Shown here: piece by piece, positions 27,065-35,382 of the stretch
Position numbering within the stretch: position 1 is the first letter of the stretch
Layout of the letters: every line of letters starts with the position of its first letter
Source: Xylanibacter rodentium
Lineage (GTDB): Bacteria > Bacteroidota > Bacteroidia > Bacteroidales > Bacteroidaceae
Direction: 5' to 3'
NCBI RefSeq assembly: GCF_013166575.1
Contig: NZ_JABKKE010000002.1
Span: 186,001 to 250,000, forward strand
DNA: 64,000 nucleotides
Made by a program: the position numbers and the translations under genes
Notes under the pieces: model-generated
Database searches by the model: none
What the model saw: only the letters and a program-made list of their open reading frames with translations
What the model was told of the DNA's origin: nothing

Positions 27065-28837
27065 ATGAAAGATTTTCTAAAGCAGACCCTTGCCACAGTT
27101 GTGGGCATATTTATAGCCTCCGCTGTAATGGGTATCATCAGCATCATCGCGCTCGCAGGAATGATTGCCTCCGAACAGACTACAACCAAAGTCAAAGATA
27201 ACTCCGTCTTCGTGCTCAGTTTGTCCGGTACTCTCGAGGAAAGATCCAAAGAAGATGTCATGGCCCAACTGACAGGCAACATAAGCGGCAACATGGGACT
27301 TGACGACATCCTTCACGCCATAAGTGCCGCCAAGGAAAACAAGAACATAAAAGGCATATATATCGAAGCGGGAGCTTTCGTTAGCGACAGCCCCGCTTCG
27401 TCGCAAGCCATAAGAAACAGTCTTGCAGACTTCAAAAAAAGCGGGAAGTGGATAGTGGCTTATGCCGAGAGCTATACACAGACAACATATTATATATGCT
27501 CCGTTGCCGACAAAGTACTGCTTAACCCTCAGGGCATGGTCGACTGGCACGGACTGGCAGCACAGCCGATGTTCCTGAAAGACCTGCTGGCCAAATTCGG
27601 TGTGAAGTTCCAGTTGGCCAAGGTTGGCAAATACAAGAGTGCTCCGGAAATGATGACAGCCGAAAAGATGAGCGAACCCAACCGCGAGCAGGTGACAGCA
27701 TACATCGAAACCATATGGAACGTGATGCTCACAGACGTATCCGCAAGCCGCAGACTCAGCAAGGATACACTCAACGCATACGCCGACACATATGCGGCTT
27801 TCTCCGATCCACAGGACTACGTAAAGATGAAACTCGTTGACAAACTGATGTACACCGATGAAGTGAAGAACGAGATAAAGGCCATGCTGAAAATAAAGGA
27901 CGACAAGAAAATCAACAGACTGTCAATGAACGACATGCTAAACCTGCCCGACGACAATGGCAAAAAGGGTGACGAGATTGCAGTTTACTATGCATACGGC
28001 GATATCGTGGTGACCAATCCCGGAGGGCTGACCGAGAATGCCTGCATCGCTTCGGAAGATGTTTGCCGGGATCTTGACAAACTGGCAAAGGACGACAATG
28101 TAAAAGCCGTGGTACTGCGAATCAATTCAGGTGGCGGCAGTGCCTATGCCTCCGAACAGATATGGCACTCGGTGATGAACATCAAAGCCAAAAAGCCGGT
28201 GGTAGTGTCCATGGGTGGCATGGCTGCATCGGGCGGCTATTATATCAGCTGTCCGGCCAACTATATCTATGCCGAACCCACCACTCTGACGGGAAGCATC
28301 GGAATATTCGGCATGTTCCCGGATGTGAGCGGCCTGCTGACCGACAAACTCGGCATAAAGTTTGACGAAGTGAAAACCAACAAGCACAGTGCTTTCGGCT
28401 CTATGGCACGCCCGTTCAATGAAGAGGAAATGAGAATACTCGAAGCATACGTAGACCGCGGGTATACACTGTTCCGCAAGCGCGTGGCCGACGGAAGAGG
28501 CTTGAAAGTCGAAGCAGTAGAGAACATCGCCCAAGGTCGTGTATGGACTGGCTGCGACGCCTTGAAACAGAAGCTCGTTGACAATTTGGGAGGGCTTGAC
28601 AAGGCAGTGGCCAAAGCCGCCGAACTGGCAAAACTGAAAGAGCACCACACAGCCAGTTATCCCGCTAAGCCCGACTGGATGGAACAGCTCATGGCAAAGG
28701 CAGGCAGCAAGAACTACATAGACGAACAGCTCAAGGAGACACTCGGCGAATACTACGAGCCGTTCTCATACATGAAGAGCATAGGCAATCGCGACGCCAT
28801 ACAAGCACGCCTGCCGTATCATATAGTAATAAAGTAA
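27065..28837 (+). CDS. sppA: Signal peptide peptidase SppA, long (67K-type) form
   Basis: A 590-residue inner-membrane serine protease that clears cleaved signal peptides. One N-terminal membrane helix is present (about 8-32). The tandem arrangement of two S49/crotonase-fold halves is typical of the 67-kDa type. The second half has the nucleophile region MGGMAASGGYYIS followed by TTLTGSIGIFGMFPDVSGL. The first half supplies the general-base lysine, around SLADFKKSGKWIVAYAESY. It is the first gene of sppA-lpxK-punA-thiL, an arrangement I recognise from other Bacteroidales. Confidence 0.95.
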   Translation: MKDFLKQTLATVVGIFIASAVMGIISIIALAGMIASEQTTTKVKDNSVFVLSLSGTLEERSKEDVMAQLTGNISGNMGLDDILHAISAAKENKNIKGIYIEAGAFVSDSPASSQAIRNSLADFKKSGKWIVAYAESYTQTTYYICSVADKVLLNPQGMVDWHGLAAQPMFLKDLLAKFGVKFQLAKVGKYKSAPEMMTAEKMSEPNREQVTAYIETIWNVMLTDVSASRRLSKDTLNAYADTYAAFSDPQDYVKMKLVDKLMYTDEVKNEIKAMLKIKDDKKINRLSMNDMLNLPDDNGKKGDEIAVYYAYGDIVVTNPGGLTENACIASEDVCRDLDKLAKDDNVKAVVLRINSGGGSAYASEQIWHSVMNIKAKKPVVVSMGGMAASGGYYISCPANYIYAEPTTLTGSIGIFGMFPDVSGLLTDKLGIKFDEVKTNKHSAFGSMARPFNEEEMRILEAYVDRGYTLFRKRVADGRGLKVEAVENIAQGRVWTGCDALKQKLVDNLGGLDKAVAKAAELAKLKEHHTASYPAKPDWMEQLMAKAGSKNYIDEQLKETLGEYYEPFSYMKSIGNRDAIQARLPYHIVIK

Positions 28838-28870
28838 AGAACACTGCATAAGCACTCTTATCAGAATAAC

Positions 28871-30043
28871 ATGGAAGGCGACTTCATAAAGATAAACAAC
28901 TGGCTGCTGCCACTGAGCTGGATATACGGCAGCCTGATAAGGCTGCGCAACACACTTTTCGAAGTGGGTATGCTGAAAAGCCACAGTTTTGACGTGCCTT
29001 TGATTTCGGTGGGCAACATCACCGTTGGCGGCACAGGCAAGACGCCTCACGTGGAATATCTTATAAGACTGCTCCAAGACAAATTCCGCGTGGCGGTGCT
29101 CAGCCGCGGCTACAAACGCAAAAGCAGGGGATTCGTCATAGCGAACGAAGAGTCTACTGTCAAGGACATCGGTGACGAACCGTATCAGATGAAACAGAAA
29201 TTCCCACATGTAACCGTAGCTGTGGACAAGAACAGGCATAACGGCATAAACAAGCTGACGGAAGGCGAGGCCGGCAAGAAAATCGACGTGGTATTGTTGG
29301 ACGATGCTTTCCAACACAGATATGTAAAACCCGGCATCAACATCCTGCTTGTAGATTATCACCGACTGATTATCTACGACAAGCTGTTGCCGGCCGGCAG
29401 ACTGCGCGAACCGCTGTCGGGAAAAGACAGGGCAGACATCGTAATAGTGACCAAATGCCCGCGCGACCTGAAACCAATGGAGTTTCGTGTCATCACCAAG
29501 GCTATGTGTCTATATCCTTACCAACATCTGTACTTCACCATGCTCGACTACGATGCACTACGCCCTATATACTGCGGCGAGGAGCGCCCGCTCGACACTA
29601 TATCCGCCGACGACCATATATTGCTCCTGACCGGCATTGCATCTCCACGGCAGATGATAGTAGATCTAAGCCCCTATTCCACACACATACAGCCACTCAC
29701 ATTCGGCGACCACCACACTTTTACCGCCAGAGACGTTGAAAAGATAAATGAAACGTTTGCCGACATGCCGGGACCCAAACTTATCATCACAACCGAAAAA
29801 GATGCCACACGCTTATTCGGACTGAAAGGGCTGAGCAAAGAGGTAAGACACAATATATATACGCTGCCGGTAAAAATAGAATTCATGCTCGGACAAGAAG
29901 AAACGTTTAACGAAAACATTATAGGCTATGTACGAAAAAATTCAAGAAACAGCATCCTGGTTAAAGCAAAGGATGACAACAAGTCCAAAGACAGCCATCA
30001 TTCTGGGAACAGGCCTAGGACAATTAGCTTCAGAAATAACTGA
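28871..30043 (+). CDS. lpxK: Tetraacyldisaccharide 4'-kinase
   Basis: Phosphorylates the 4' position of tetraacyldisaccharide 1-phosphate in lipid A synthesis at the inner membrane. The 390-residue protein has an N-terminal membrane-associated helix and the Walker A motif VGGTGKTP (52-59). Also present are LSRGYKRKSRGF, VLLDDAFQHRYVKP and the later ITTEKDATRLFGL. It begins 33 nt after sppA. Its 3' end runs 116 nt into punA in another frame. The last ~38 residues are basic and polar, so the overlap rather than the catalytic core carries that tail. Confidence 0.95.
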   Translation: MEGDFIKINNWLLPLSWIYGSLIRLRNTLFEVGMLKSHSFDVPLISVGNITVGGTGKTPHVEYLIRLLQDKFRVAVLSRGYKRKSRGFVIANEESTVKDIGDEPYQMKQKFPHVTVAVDKNRHNGINKLTEGEAGKKIDVVLLDDAFQHRYVKPGINILLVDYHRLIIYDKLLPAGRLREPLSGKDRADIVIVTKCPRDLKPMEFRVITKAMCLYPYQHLYFTMLDYDALRPIYCGEERPLDTISADDHILLLTGIASPRQMIVDLSPYSTHIQPLTFGDHHTFTARDVEKINETFADMPGPKLIITTEKDATRLFGLKGLSKEVRHNIYTLPVKIEFMLGQEETFNENIIGYVRKNSRNSILVKAKDDNKSKDSHHSGNRPRTISFRNN

Positions 30044-30737
30044 CACATACGAGTTTGCATACAGCGACATCCCTAACTTTCCGGTATCGACGGTAGAGGG
30101 GCACAGTGGAAAACTTATATTCGGAAAACTCGGCGGAAAGGATATCATGGCCATGCAGGGCCGTTTTCACTACTACGAGGGATATTCGATGAAAGAGGTG
30201 ACCTTCCCTATCCGTGTGATGTATGAACTGGGCATCGAGACGCTCTTCGTCTCAAACGCATCGGGCGGAATGAATCCGGAATTCAAAATCGGCGACCTGA
30301 TGATTATCACCGACCACATCAACTTCTTCCCCGAGCATCCGTTGCGCGGAAAGAATTTCCCCACTGGGCCGCGATTCCCTGACATGCACGAGACGTACGA
30401 CCAAAAACTCATTGCCGAAGCAGAAGCCATTGCCACCGAAAAAAACATACGTGTGGTTCACGGTGTATATGTAGGCGTGCAAGGGCCTACGTTCGAGACT
30501 CCGGCCGAATATAAGATGTACCACCGCCTTGGCGGCGATGCCGTAGGCATGAGCACTGTGCCGGAAGTAATTGTGGCCCACCATTGCGGCATCAAGACTT
30601 TCGGTATCAGCATCATCACCGACCTCGGGCTGGAGGATACGCCCGTAGAGGTAAGCCATGAGGAGGTGCAGGAAGCAGCCAACAAGGCACAGCCGCTGAT
30701 GACGGAAATTATAAGAGAAATGATTTACAGGAATTAA
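29928..30737 (+). CDS. punA: Purine nucleoside phosphorylase
   Basis: A 269-residue trimeric-type purine nucleoside phosphorylase that releases bases from (deoxy)inosine and guanosine using phosphate. The motifs match the PNP/MTAP family: AIILGTGLGQLASEI, the phosphate-site region VEGHSGKLIFGKLGGKD and MQGRFHYYEGYS. Further matches are VSNASGGMNPEFKIGDLMI, QGPTFETPAEYKM and GMSTVPEVIVAHHCG. The start ATG at 29928 lies inside lpxK, implying coupled translation. A 40-bp inverted repeat begins 12 nt after the stop codon. Confidence 0.96.
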   Translation: MYEKIQETASWLKQRMTTSPKTAIILGTGLGQLASEITDTYEFAYSDIPNFPVSTVEGHSGKLIFGKLGGKDIMAMQGRFHYYEGYSMKEVTFPIRVMYELGIETLFVSNASGGMNPEFKIGDLMIITDHINFFPEHPLRGKNFPTGPRFPDMHETYDQKLIAEAEAIATEKNIRVVHGVYVGVQGPTFETPAEYKMYHRLGGDAVGMSTVPEVIVAHHCGIKTFGISIITDLGLEDTPVEVSHEEVQEAANKAQPLMTEIIREMIYRN

Positions 30738-30749
30738 ATGATGAGAGCA

Positions 30750-30849
30750 GAGTGATGAGTGAAGAGGTATGATATGCCCTATGTCGTTCCGGTAAAGCTA
30801 TTTACTCAAGAACGACATAGGGCATATCATACCTCTTCACTCATCACTC
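30750..30849. repeat. Perfect 40-bp inverted repeat between punA and thiL
   Basis: Arms 30750-30789 and 30810-30849 are exactly complementary over 40 nt around a 20-nt loop. It separates punA from the thiL start (30885) and could end or pause transcription within the cluster. No U-run follows. Confidence 0.75.
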
Positions 30850-30884
30850 ATACTTCTGCACTTAGACCTCTTACCTATTTAGTT

Positions 30885-31949
30885 ATGGATATATCAGAAT
30901 TAGGCGAGTTCGGGCTGATAGACCGACTGACAAGAGACATCAAAATAAAGAATACATCGACAATGAAAGGCGCGGGCGACGACTGTGCCGTGCTGAACTA
31001 TCCCGACAAACAGGTACTCGTGACAACGGACATGCTGATGGAAGGAGTTCACTTCGACCTTACGTACACCGATCTGCGCAATCTCGGATATAAGGCAGCG
31101 ATGGTAAACATCAGCGATGTGTTTGCCATGAACGGCACTCCGCGACAGATTACGGTGAGCCTTGCACTGAGCAAACGCTTCACCGTGGAAGACATGGAAA
31201 CTTTCTATGAAGGGCTGCGCTCGGCCTGCGACAAATGGAATGTAGATATTGTCGGCGGCGACACAACGTCGTCATACACCGGACTGGCCATCAGCATCAC
31301 ATGTATCGGAGAGGCCGACAAACAGGATATCGTATACCGTAGCGGTGCCAAGGAAACCGACCTCGTATGCGTGTCGGGCGACCTCGGGGCTGCATACATG
31401 GGACTGCAACTGCTTGAACGCGAAAAGTCCGTATACTATCAGCAAGTGGACGAAGCCCGTAAAAAAGGTGACAGGAATGCTCTGGCCGAGTTGTCACACT
31501 TCCAACCGGACTTTGCCGGCAAAGAATACCTGCTGCAAAGACAACTGAAAGCAGAGGCCCGCGGTGACATCATTGCGCGACTGCATGAAGCCGGCATACG
31601 TCCTACAGCGATGATGGACATCAGTGACGGCCTGTCGAGCGAGTTGATGCACATATGCAAACAGAGCCATGTCGGTTGCCGCATATTCGAAAAGAACATT
31701 CCGATAGACTATCAAACGGCTGTGATGGCAGAAGAACTGAATATGAACGTGACCACATGTGCCCTCAACGGAGGAGAAGACTATGAGTTGCTTTTCACCG
31801 TACCAATAGGCGACCACAGCAAGATTGAACTTATTGACGACGTAAAACTGATAGGACACATCACAAAGGAAAATCTCGGATGCGTACTTGTGACACGCGA
31901 CGACAACGAGTTTGAGCTGAAAGCGCAGGGATGGAATCCGCTGCAATAG
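30885..31949 (+). CDS. thiL: Thiamine-monophosphate kinase
   Basis: Phosphorylates thiamine phosphate to thiamine diphosphate with ATP. The 354-residue protein begins MDISELGEFGLIDRL and has KGAGDDCAVL, the metal/phosphate loop VTTDMLMEGVHFDL, GYKAAMVNISDVFAMNG, SGDLGAAYMGL and the C-terminal ISDGLSSELMHI and GGEDYELLF motifs. The frame remains open to 30759, but that part lies in the inverted repeat and is not protein-like, so the ATG at 30885 is preferred. It is the last gene of the sppA cluster. Confidence 0.95.
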   Translation: MDISELGEFGLIDRLTRDIKIKNTSTMKGAGDDCAVLNYPDKQVLVTTDMLMEGVHFDLTYTDLRNLGYKAAMVNISDVFAMNGTPRQITVSLALSKRFTVEDMETFYEGLRSACDKWNVDIVGGDTTSSYTGLAISITCIGEADKQDIVYRSGAKETDLVCVSGDLGAAYMGLQLLEREKSVYYQQVDEARKKGDRNALAELSHFQPDFAGKEYLLQRQLKAEARGDIIARLHEAGIRPTAMMDISDGLSSELMHICKQSHVGCRIFEKNIPIDYQTAVMAEELNMNVTTCALNGGEDYELLFTVPIGDHSKIELIDDVKLIGHITKENLGCVLVTRDDNEFELKAQGWNPLQ

Positions 31950-32000
31950 TCTTTCAAGACCCAAATACAGTCACATACCGCAATATTGTATCATTATACT

Positions 32001-32355
32001 AAGTTAGTCAAAAAAATTAAACTACATTATCGTCCGGATATAGGATGAATACGCTCTGGATGGATGCGCCCCAACGGGGCAGAAAGCACATAGCCCGGGG
32101 CAGAGCGCAGCGGCACCCCGGGAATCAAACATCGCCAATTCCCGCGCCCTGAAAGGGCAAAAGCATAAAAATATATGGAATGTAAAAATGTAAGTATTTG
32201 ATAATTAACGCTTTTGCCCTTTCAGGGCGAATGATCAATCGTGTTGTTCCCGGGGTGCCGCTTCGCTCTGCCCCGGGCTATGTGCTCGTTGCCCCGTTGG
32301 GGCGTATCCATCCTATATCCGAGTGATTATGTAGTTTAATTCTGTTGACCAACTT
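32001..32355. repeat. Large imperfect palindromic repeat element
   Basis: The left arm (32001-32164) and right arm (32210-32355) are near-complementary over about 150 bp, around a 45-nt AT-rich centre. Nested short palindromes (GCCCCAACGGGGC, GCCCTGAAAGGGC, CCCGGGGCAGAGCG) lie inside the arms. The left arm carries a 15-nt insertion with a GGATG duplication. The ends (AAGTTAGTCAA...) recur at 32612. There is no reading frame of interest. It resembles the REP/MITE-type palindromes scattered in Bacteroidota genomes; that identification is from memory, not from a search. Confidence 0.7.
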
Positions 32356-32536
32356 ATTAAAATACAGAATATGACATTGTTGCAATTGAGTAATTTCGTA
32401 TTTTAACGACTCCGCTCATATAACGTTCATCTTTGAGATACAATATAAAAAGTCAATTATTTAAATATCATACAGTTATTGCTAAATTTGATGCTATTTT
32501 GATACTAAAAATGAACCACAAATTATGGCCACCCTA

Positions 32537-32612
32537 CCCGTTGGGGCGCGTTCTGTCAAGGCACGTTCTGTCAAGAGGATGATATAGTTTAATTTTGTTG
32601 ACTAACTTATCA
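32537..32612 (+). repeat. Partial second copy of the palindromic element
   Basis: It has CGTTGGGGCG followed by TAGTTTAATTTTGTTGACTA, the same end sequence as the right arm of the 32001-32355 element. A 14-nt tandem duplication (CGTTCTGTCAAG core) replaces the middle. The remainder of 31950-32824 is AT-rich without genes. Confidence 0.6.
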
Positions 32613-32742
32613 TCATTATATAAGCGACGACAAGCTGACCGCAACAAGTCTGTACTTTCAATACATAGACACGATGTTTTTATGTCGACCAAACAAAACT
32701 ACACAAAAAATCGGAGCCCAATCCACAATTTGTGAATTTTTA

Positions 32743-32774
32743 TTTGCTCAATCGGGATATAATTAATAACTTTG
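32743..32774 (+). promoter_or_regulatory. Consensus promoter of the TetR gene
   Basis: TTTG (32743-32746), 20-nt spacer, TAACTTTG (32767-32774): an exact consensus. Leader about 45 nt. Confidence 0.72.
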
Positions 32775-32824
32775 CACACGACTATTGTGATGTGCAATAC
32801 TAAAAACAAAGGGAGGAACGTATT

Positions 32825-33418
32825 ATGTCAATATCAAAGACGAGGCAGAAACTTGTCGATGTAGCCAGGCAACTCTTTGCCAAAAACGGTCTCGAAAATA
32901 CAACGATGAATGACATCGCGGTATCTTCCGGTAAGGGCAGACGCACACTCTACACCTATTTCAAGAGCAAGGAGGATGTATATCATGCTGTAATAGAGTC
33001 GGAATTGGAACGATTGTCGGACAAACTCGACGAGGTGGCAGCACGTAAGATACGGCCTCAAGAGAAGATCATTGAACTGATATACACCCATCTCAGCATG
33101 ATAAAGGAGACAGTGGTGCGCAACGGCAACCTGCGCGCCGAATTTTTCCGGAACATATGGATGGTGGAGAAGATACGCAAGAACTTCGATGAAGACGAAA
33201 TAGAACTGTTTCGCAAAGTATATGCCGAAGGCAAGGCCGAAGGGGAGTTTGACATAGACAATGTGGACTTGGTGGCTGACATTACCCATTATTGTATCAA
33301 GGGGCTCGAAGTACCTTATATATATGGGCGCCTGGGACACGGCATGACAGAGGAAATGAGCAAGCCGTTTGTTGCAAAAGTAGTATATGGCGCTTTAGGA
33401 AAGCAGATTAACACATAG
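32825..33418 (+). CDS. TetR/AcrR-family transcriptional regulator
   Basis: A 197-residue repressor-type protein. The N-terminal helix-turn-helix spans about residues 25-60 (TMNDIAVSSGKGRRTLYTYF, KSKEDVYHAVI). The C-terminal helical ligand/dimerisation domain cannot be tied to a known ligand. It is directly upstream (118 nt) of fabG on the same strand, so it may control fatty-acid genes, as FabR/FapR-type regulators do elsewhere. That is inference from position only. Confidence 0.9.
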   Translation: MSISKTRQKLVDVARQLFAKNGLENTTMNDIAVSSGKGRRTLYTYFKSKEDVYHAVIESELERLSDKLDEVAARKIRPQEKIIELIYTHLSMIKETVVRNGNLRAEFFRNIWMVEKIRKNFDEDEIELFRKVYAEGKAEGEFDIDNVDLVADITHYCIKGLEVPYIYGRLGHGMTEEMSKPFVAKVVYGALGKQINT

Positions 33419-33536
33419 TCCGACGGAATGCACCACAATCCTCTAACGTCACAAACACACGGCCATCACAGTATGCCACATACGTAATAAGCAACGTTGA
33501 TTTTTTATTATAACCAAAAATAAAACAAACAAAAAA

Positions 33537-34283
33537 ATGGGATTATTGACAGGTAAGACAGCCCTTATCACAGGTGCTGCACGCGGTATCGGAAAAGCTA
33601 TCGCGCTGAAATTTGCCGAAGAGGGTGCAAACGTTGCGTTTACAGACCTCGTAATCGACGAAAACGGAAAGGCCACTGAAGCTGAAATAGCAGCCAAGGG
33701 AGTCAAGGCCAAAGGATATGCAAGCAACGCTGCCGACTTCGCGCAGACAGAAGAGGTGGTAAAACAGGTAAAAGAGGAGTTCGGCTCAATCGACATTCTC
33801 GTTAACAACGCAGGTATCACAAAAGACGGTCTGATGCTCCGCATGACCGAAGCACAGTGGGATGCCGTTATTGCAGTCAACCTGAAAAGTGCCTTCAACT
33901 TCATCCACGCTTGTGTGCCGGTAATGATGCGTCAGCGTGGTGGATCTATCATCAACATGGCATCGGTAGTGGGCGTTCACGGCAATGCCGGACAGAGCAA
34001 TTACGCCGCTTCCAAGGCCGGACTGATAGCATTGGCCAAAAGTGTTGCTCAGGAGATGGGACCGAAAGGAATCCGTGCCAACGCCATCGCCCCGGGATTC
34101 ATCGACACAGCAATGACACAGGCCCTGTCTGACGAAATCCGAAAGGAGTGGGCAGCAAAGATACCTCTACGCCGCGGTGGTACCGTAGCCGATATCGCCA
34201 ACTGTGCAACTTTCCTTGCATCCGACATGTCAAGCTATGTCAGCGGTCAGGTGATCCAGGTTGACGGTGGAATGAACATGTAA
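33537..34283 (+). CDS. fabG: 3-oxoacyl-[acyl-carrier-protein] reductase
   Basis: A 248-residue short-chain dehydrogenase that reduces beta-ketoacyl-ACP with NADPH in fatty-acid elongation. Motifs: cofactor loop TGAARGIGKAIA, structural NNAG, catalytic serine in MASVVGVHG, YAASKAG (Tyr and Lys of the triad), IAPGFIDTAM, and the C-terminal VIQVDGGMNM typical of FabG. Located between a TetR regulator and an RluA-type gene. No acpP or fabF is adjacent. Confidence 0.94.
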   Translation: MGLLTGKTALITGAARGIGKAIALKFAEEGANVAFTDLVIDENGKATEAEIAAKGVKAKGYASNAADFAQTEEVVKQVKEEFGSIDILVNNAGITKDGLMLRMTEAQWDAVIAVNLKSAFNFIHACVPVMMRQRGGSIINMASVVGVHGNAGQSNYAASKAGLIALAKSVAQEMGPKGIRANAIAPGFIDTAMTQALSDEIRKEWAAKIPLRRGGTVADIANCATFLASDMSSYVSGQVIQVDGGMNM

Positions 34284-34289
34284 TTTAAA

Positions 34290-34383
34290 AAGCGCCCCCT
34301 TCAACTCCCCCAAGGGAAAACCGTATGACATAATATATATACATACAGGGCTTCTTCTACCTTGACGGAATTGAAGGGGGCTT
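34290..34383. repeat. Inverted repeat between fabG and the RluA-type gene
   Basis: AGCGCCCCCTTCAACTCC (34291-34308) pairs with GGAATTGAAGGGGGCTT (34367-34383) apart from one bulged G and one wobble. The loop is about 59 nt and AT-rich. It may terminate fabG transcription or be a small repeat element. Confidence 0.5.
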
Positions 34384-34394
34384 ATTATAATATC

Positions 34395-35072
34395 ATGTAT
34401 CCAATTTACGAAGACAATCACATCATAATCGTCGGCAAAGACAGCGGAGAGATTGTACAGGGTGACAAGACAGGCGACAAAACGTTGTCAGAAACCGTCA
34501 AGGAGTACATCAAGGAAAAGTACGACAAACCGGGAAACGTGTTTATCGGTGTAGTGCACCGTCTCGACCGCCCTGTGAGCGGTATTGTAGTTTTTGCCCG
34601 TACGTCGAAAGCATTGTCACGTCTGAACGAAATGTTCCGTGCAGGCAATATACACAAGACTTATTGGGCAATTGTACGCAACGAACCGCCACAACATGAA
34701 GGCCGTCTGGAACATTGGCTTGTACGCAACGAACGCCAGAACAAAAGCTACGCCTATGACCGTGAAGTTCCACAATCGAAAAAAGCCGTACTTGAATATC
34801 GCATCATCGGCCGCAGCGACAATTACCGTCTGCTCGAAATACACCTGCTCACCGGTCGCCACCATCAGATACGCTGTCAGTTGGCAGCCATGGGATGCCC
34901 TATAAAGGGCGACTTGAAATATGGCGCACGACGCAGCAATCCCGACGGAAGCATATCACTGATGGCCCGTCGCGTAGAGTTTGTCCACCCCGTAAGCAAA
35001 CTACCGATATGTGCCGAAGCCACACTGCCCGACGATACGCTGTGGCATACATTGGGACACAAAACAGATTGA
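34395..35072 (+). CDS. RluA-family pseudouridine synthase
   Basis: A 225-residue RNA pseudouridine synthase. The catalytic-aspartate motif is VVHRLDRPVSGIVVFARTSKA, with Asp in HRLDR and a Pro where Thr is usual. Also seen are KTYWAIV, LLTGRHHQIRCQLAAMGCPI and GDLKYGA, as in RluC/RluD-type enzymes. There is no N-terminal S4 domain. The ATG at 34395 (MYPIYEDNHIIIVGK) gives the family start; the upstream ATG at 34362 would lie in the inverted repeat. The target uridine (rRNA or tRNA) cannot be told. Confidence 0.9.
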   Translation: MYPIYEDNHIIIVGKDSGEIVQGDKTGDKTLSETVKEYIKEKYDKPGNVFIGVVHRLDRPVSGIVVFARTSKALSRLNEMFRAGNIHKTYWAIVRNEPPQHEGRLEHWLVRNERQNKSYAYDREVPQSKKAVLEYRIIGRSDNYRLLEIHLLTGRHHQIRCQLAAMGCPIKGDLKYGARRSNPDGSISLMARRVEFVHPVSKLPICAEATLPDDTLWHTLGHKTD

Positions 35073-35227
35073 GACGGTGGCAAAACTTCAGAATAACACC
35101 CATGCTTCAATATTTGTATGGAAGCACACCGCATCTCACCCAATTCTATCATCATGAATCTACAACATACACGCCACGGTTCGTCCCTGTAAATGCCCAT
35201 ATAAATACGACGTTTTGCAACACCCTC
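35073..35227. repeat. MITE-like short repeat, degenerate copy 2
   Basis: Starting at the stop codon of the RluA-type gene, GGTGGCAAAACTTCAGAAT (left) and CGTTTTGCAACACCCTC (right, 35211-35227) correspond to the ends of the 25125-25199 element. The inside is longer and different. The GCAAAACTTCAGAAT stretch is identical between copies. Confidence 0.5.
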
Positions 35228-35340
35228 AATTGCAACCGAAACAGTTATATGTTTTCAACCCGTGTCGGCAGTTCTTTCATAATAAATATGAACCATTGTT
35301 TTTTTCGTTTAACACTTTTCATGTCTAAGAAAAAAATATT

Positions 35341-35348
35341 TATCTTTG
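35341..35348 (+). promoter_or_regulatory. -7 element upstream of tamB
   Basis: TATCTTTG, 34 nt before the tamB start. TTTC at 35316-35319 may serve as -33 (21-nt spacer). Confidence 0.55.
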
Positions 35349-35382
35349 TAGACATAAATCAATATATCGCATTGTTGACATT

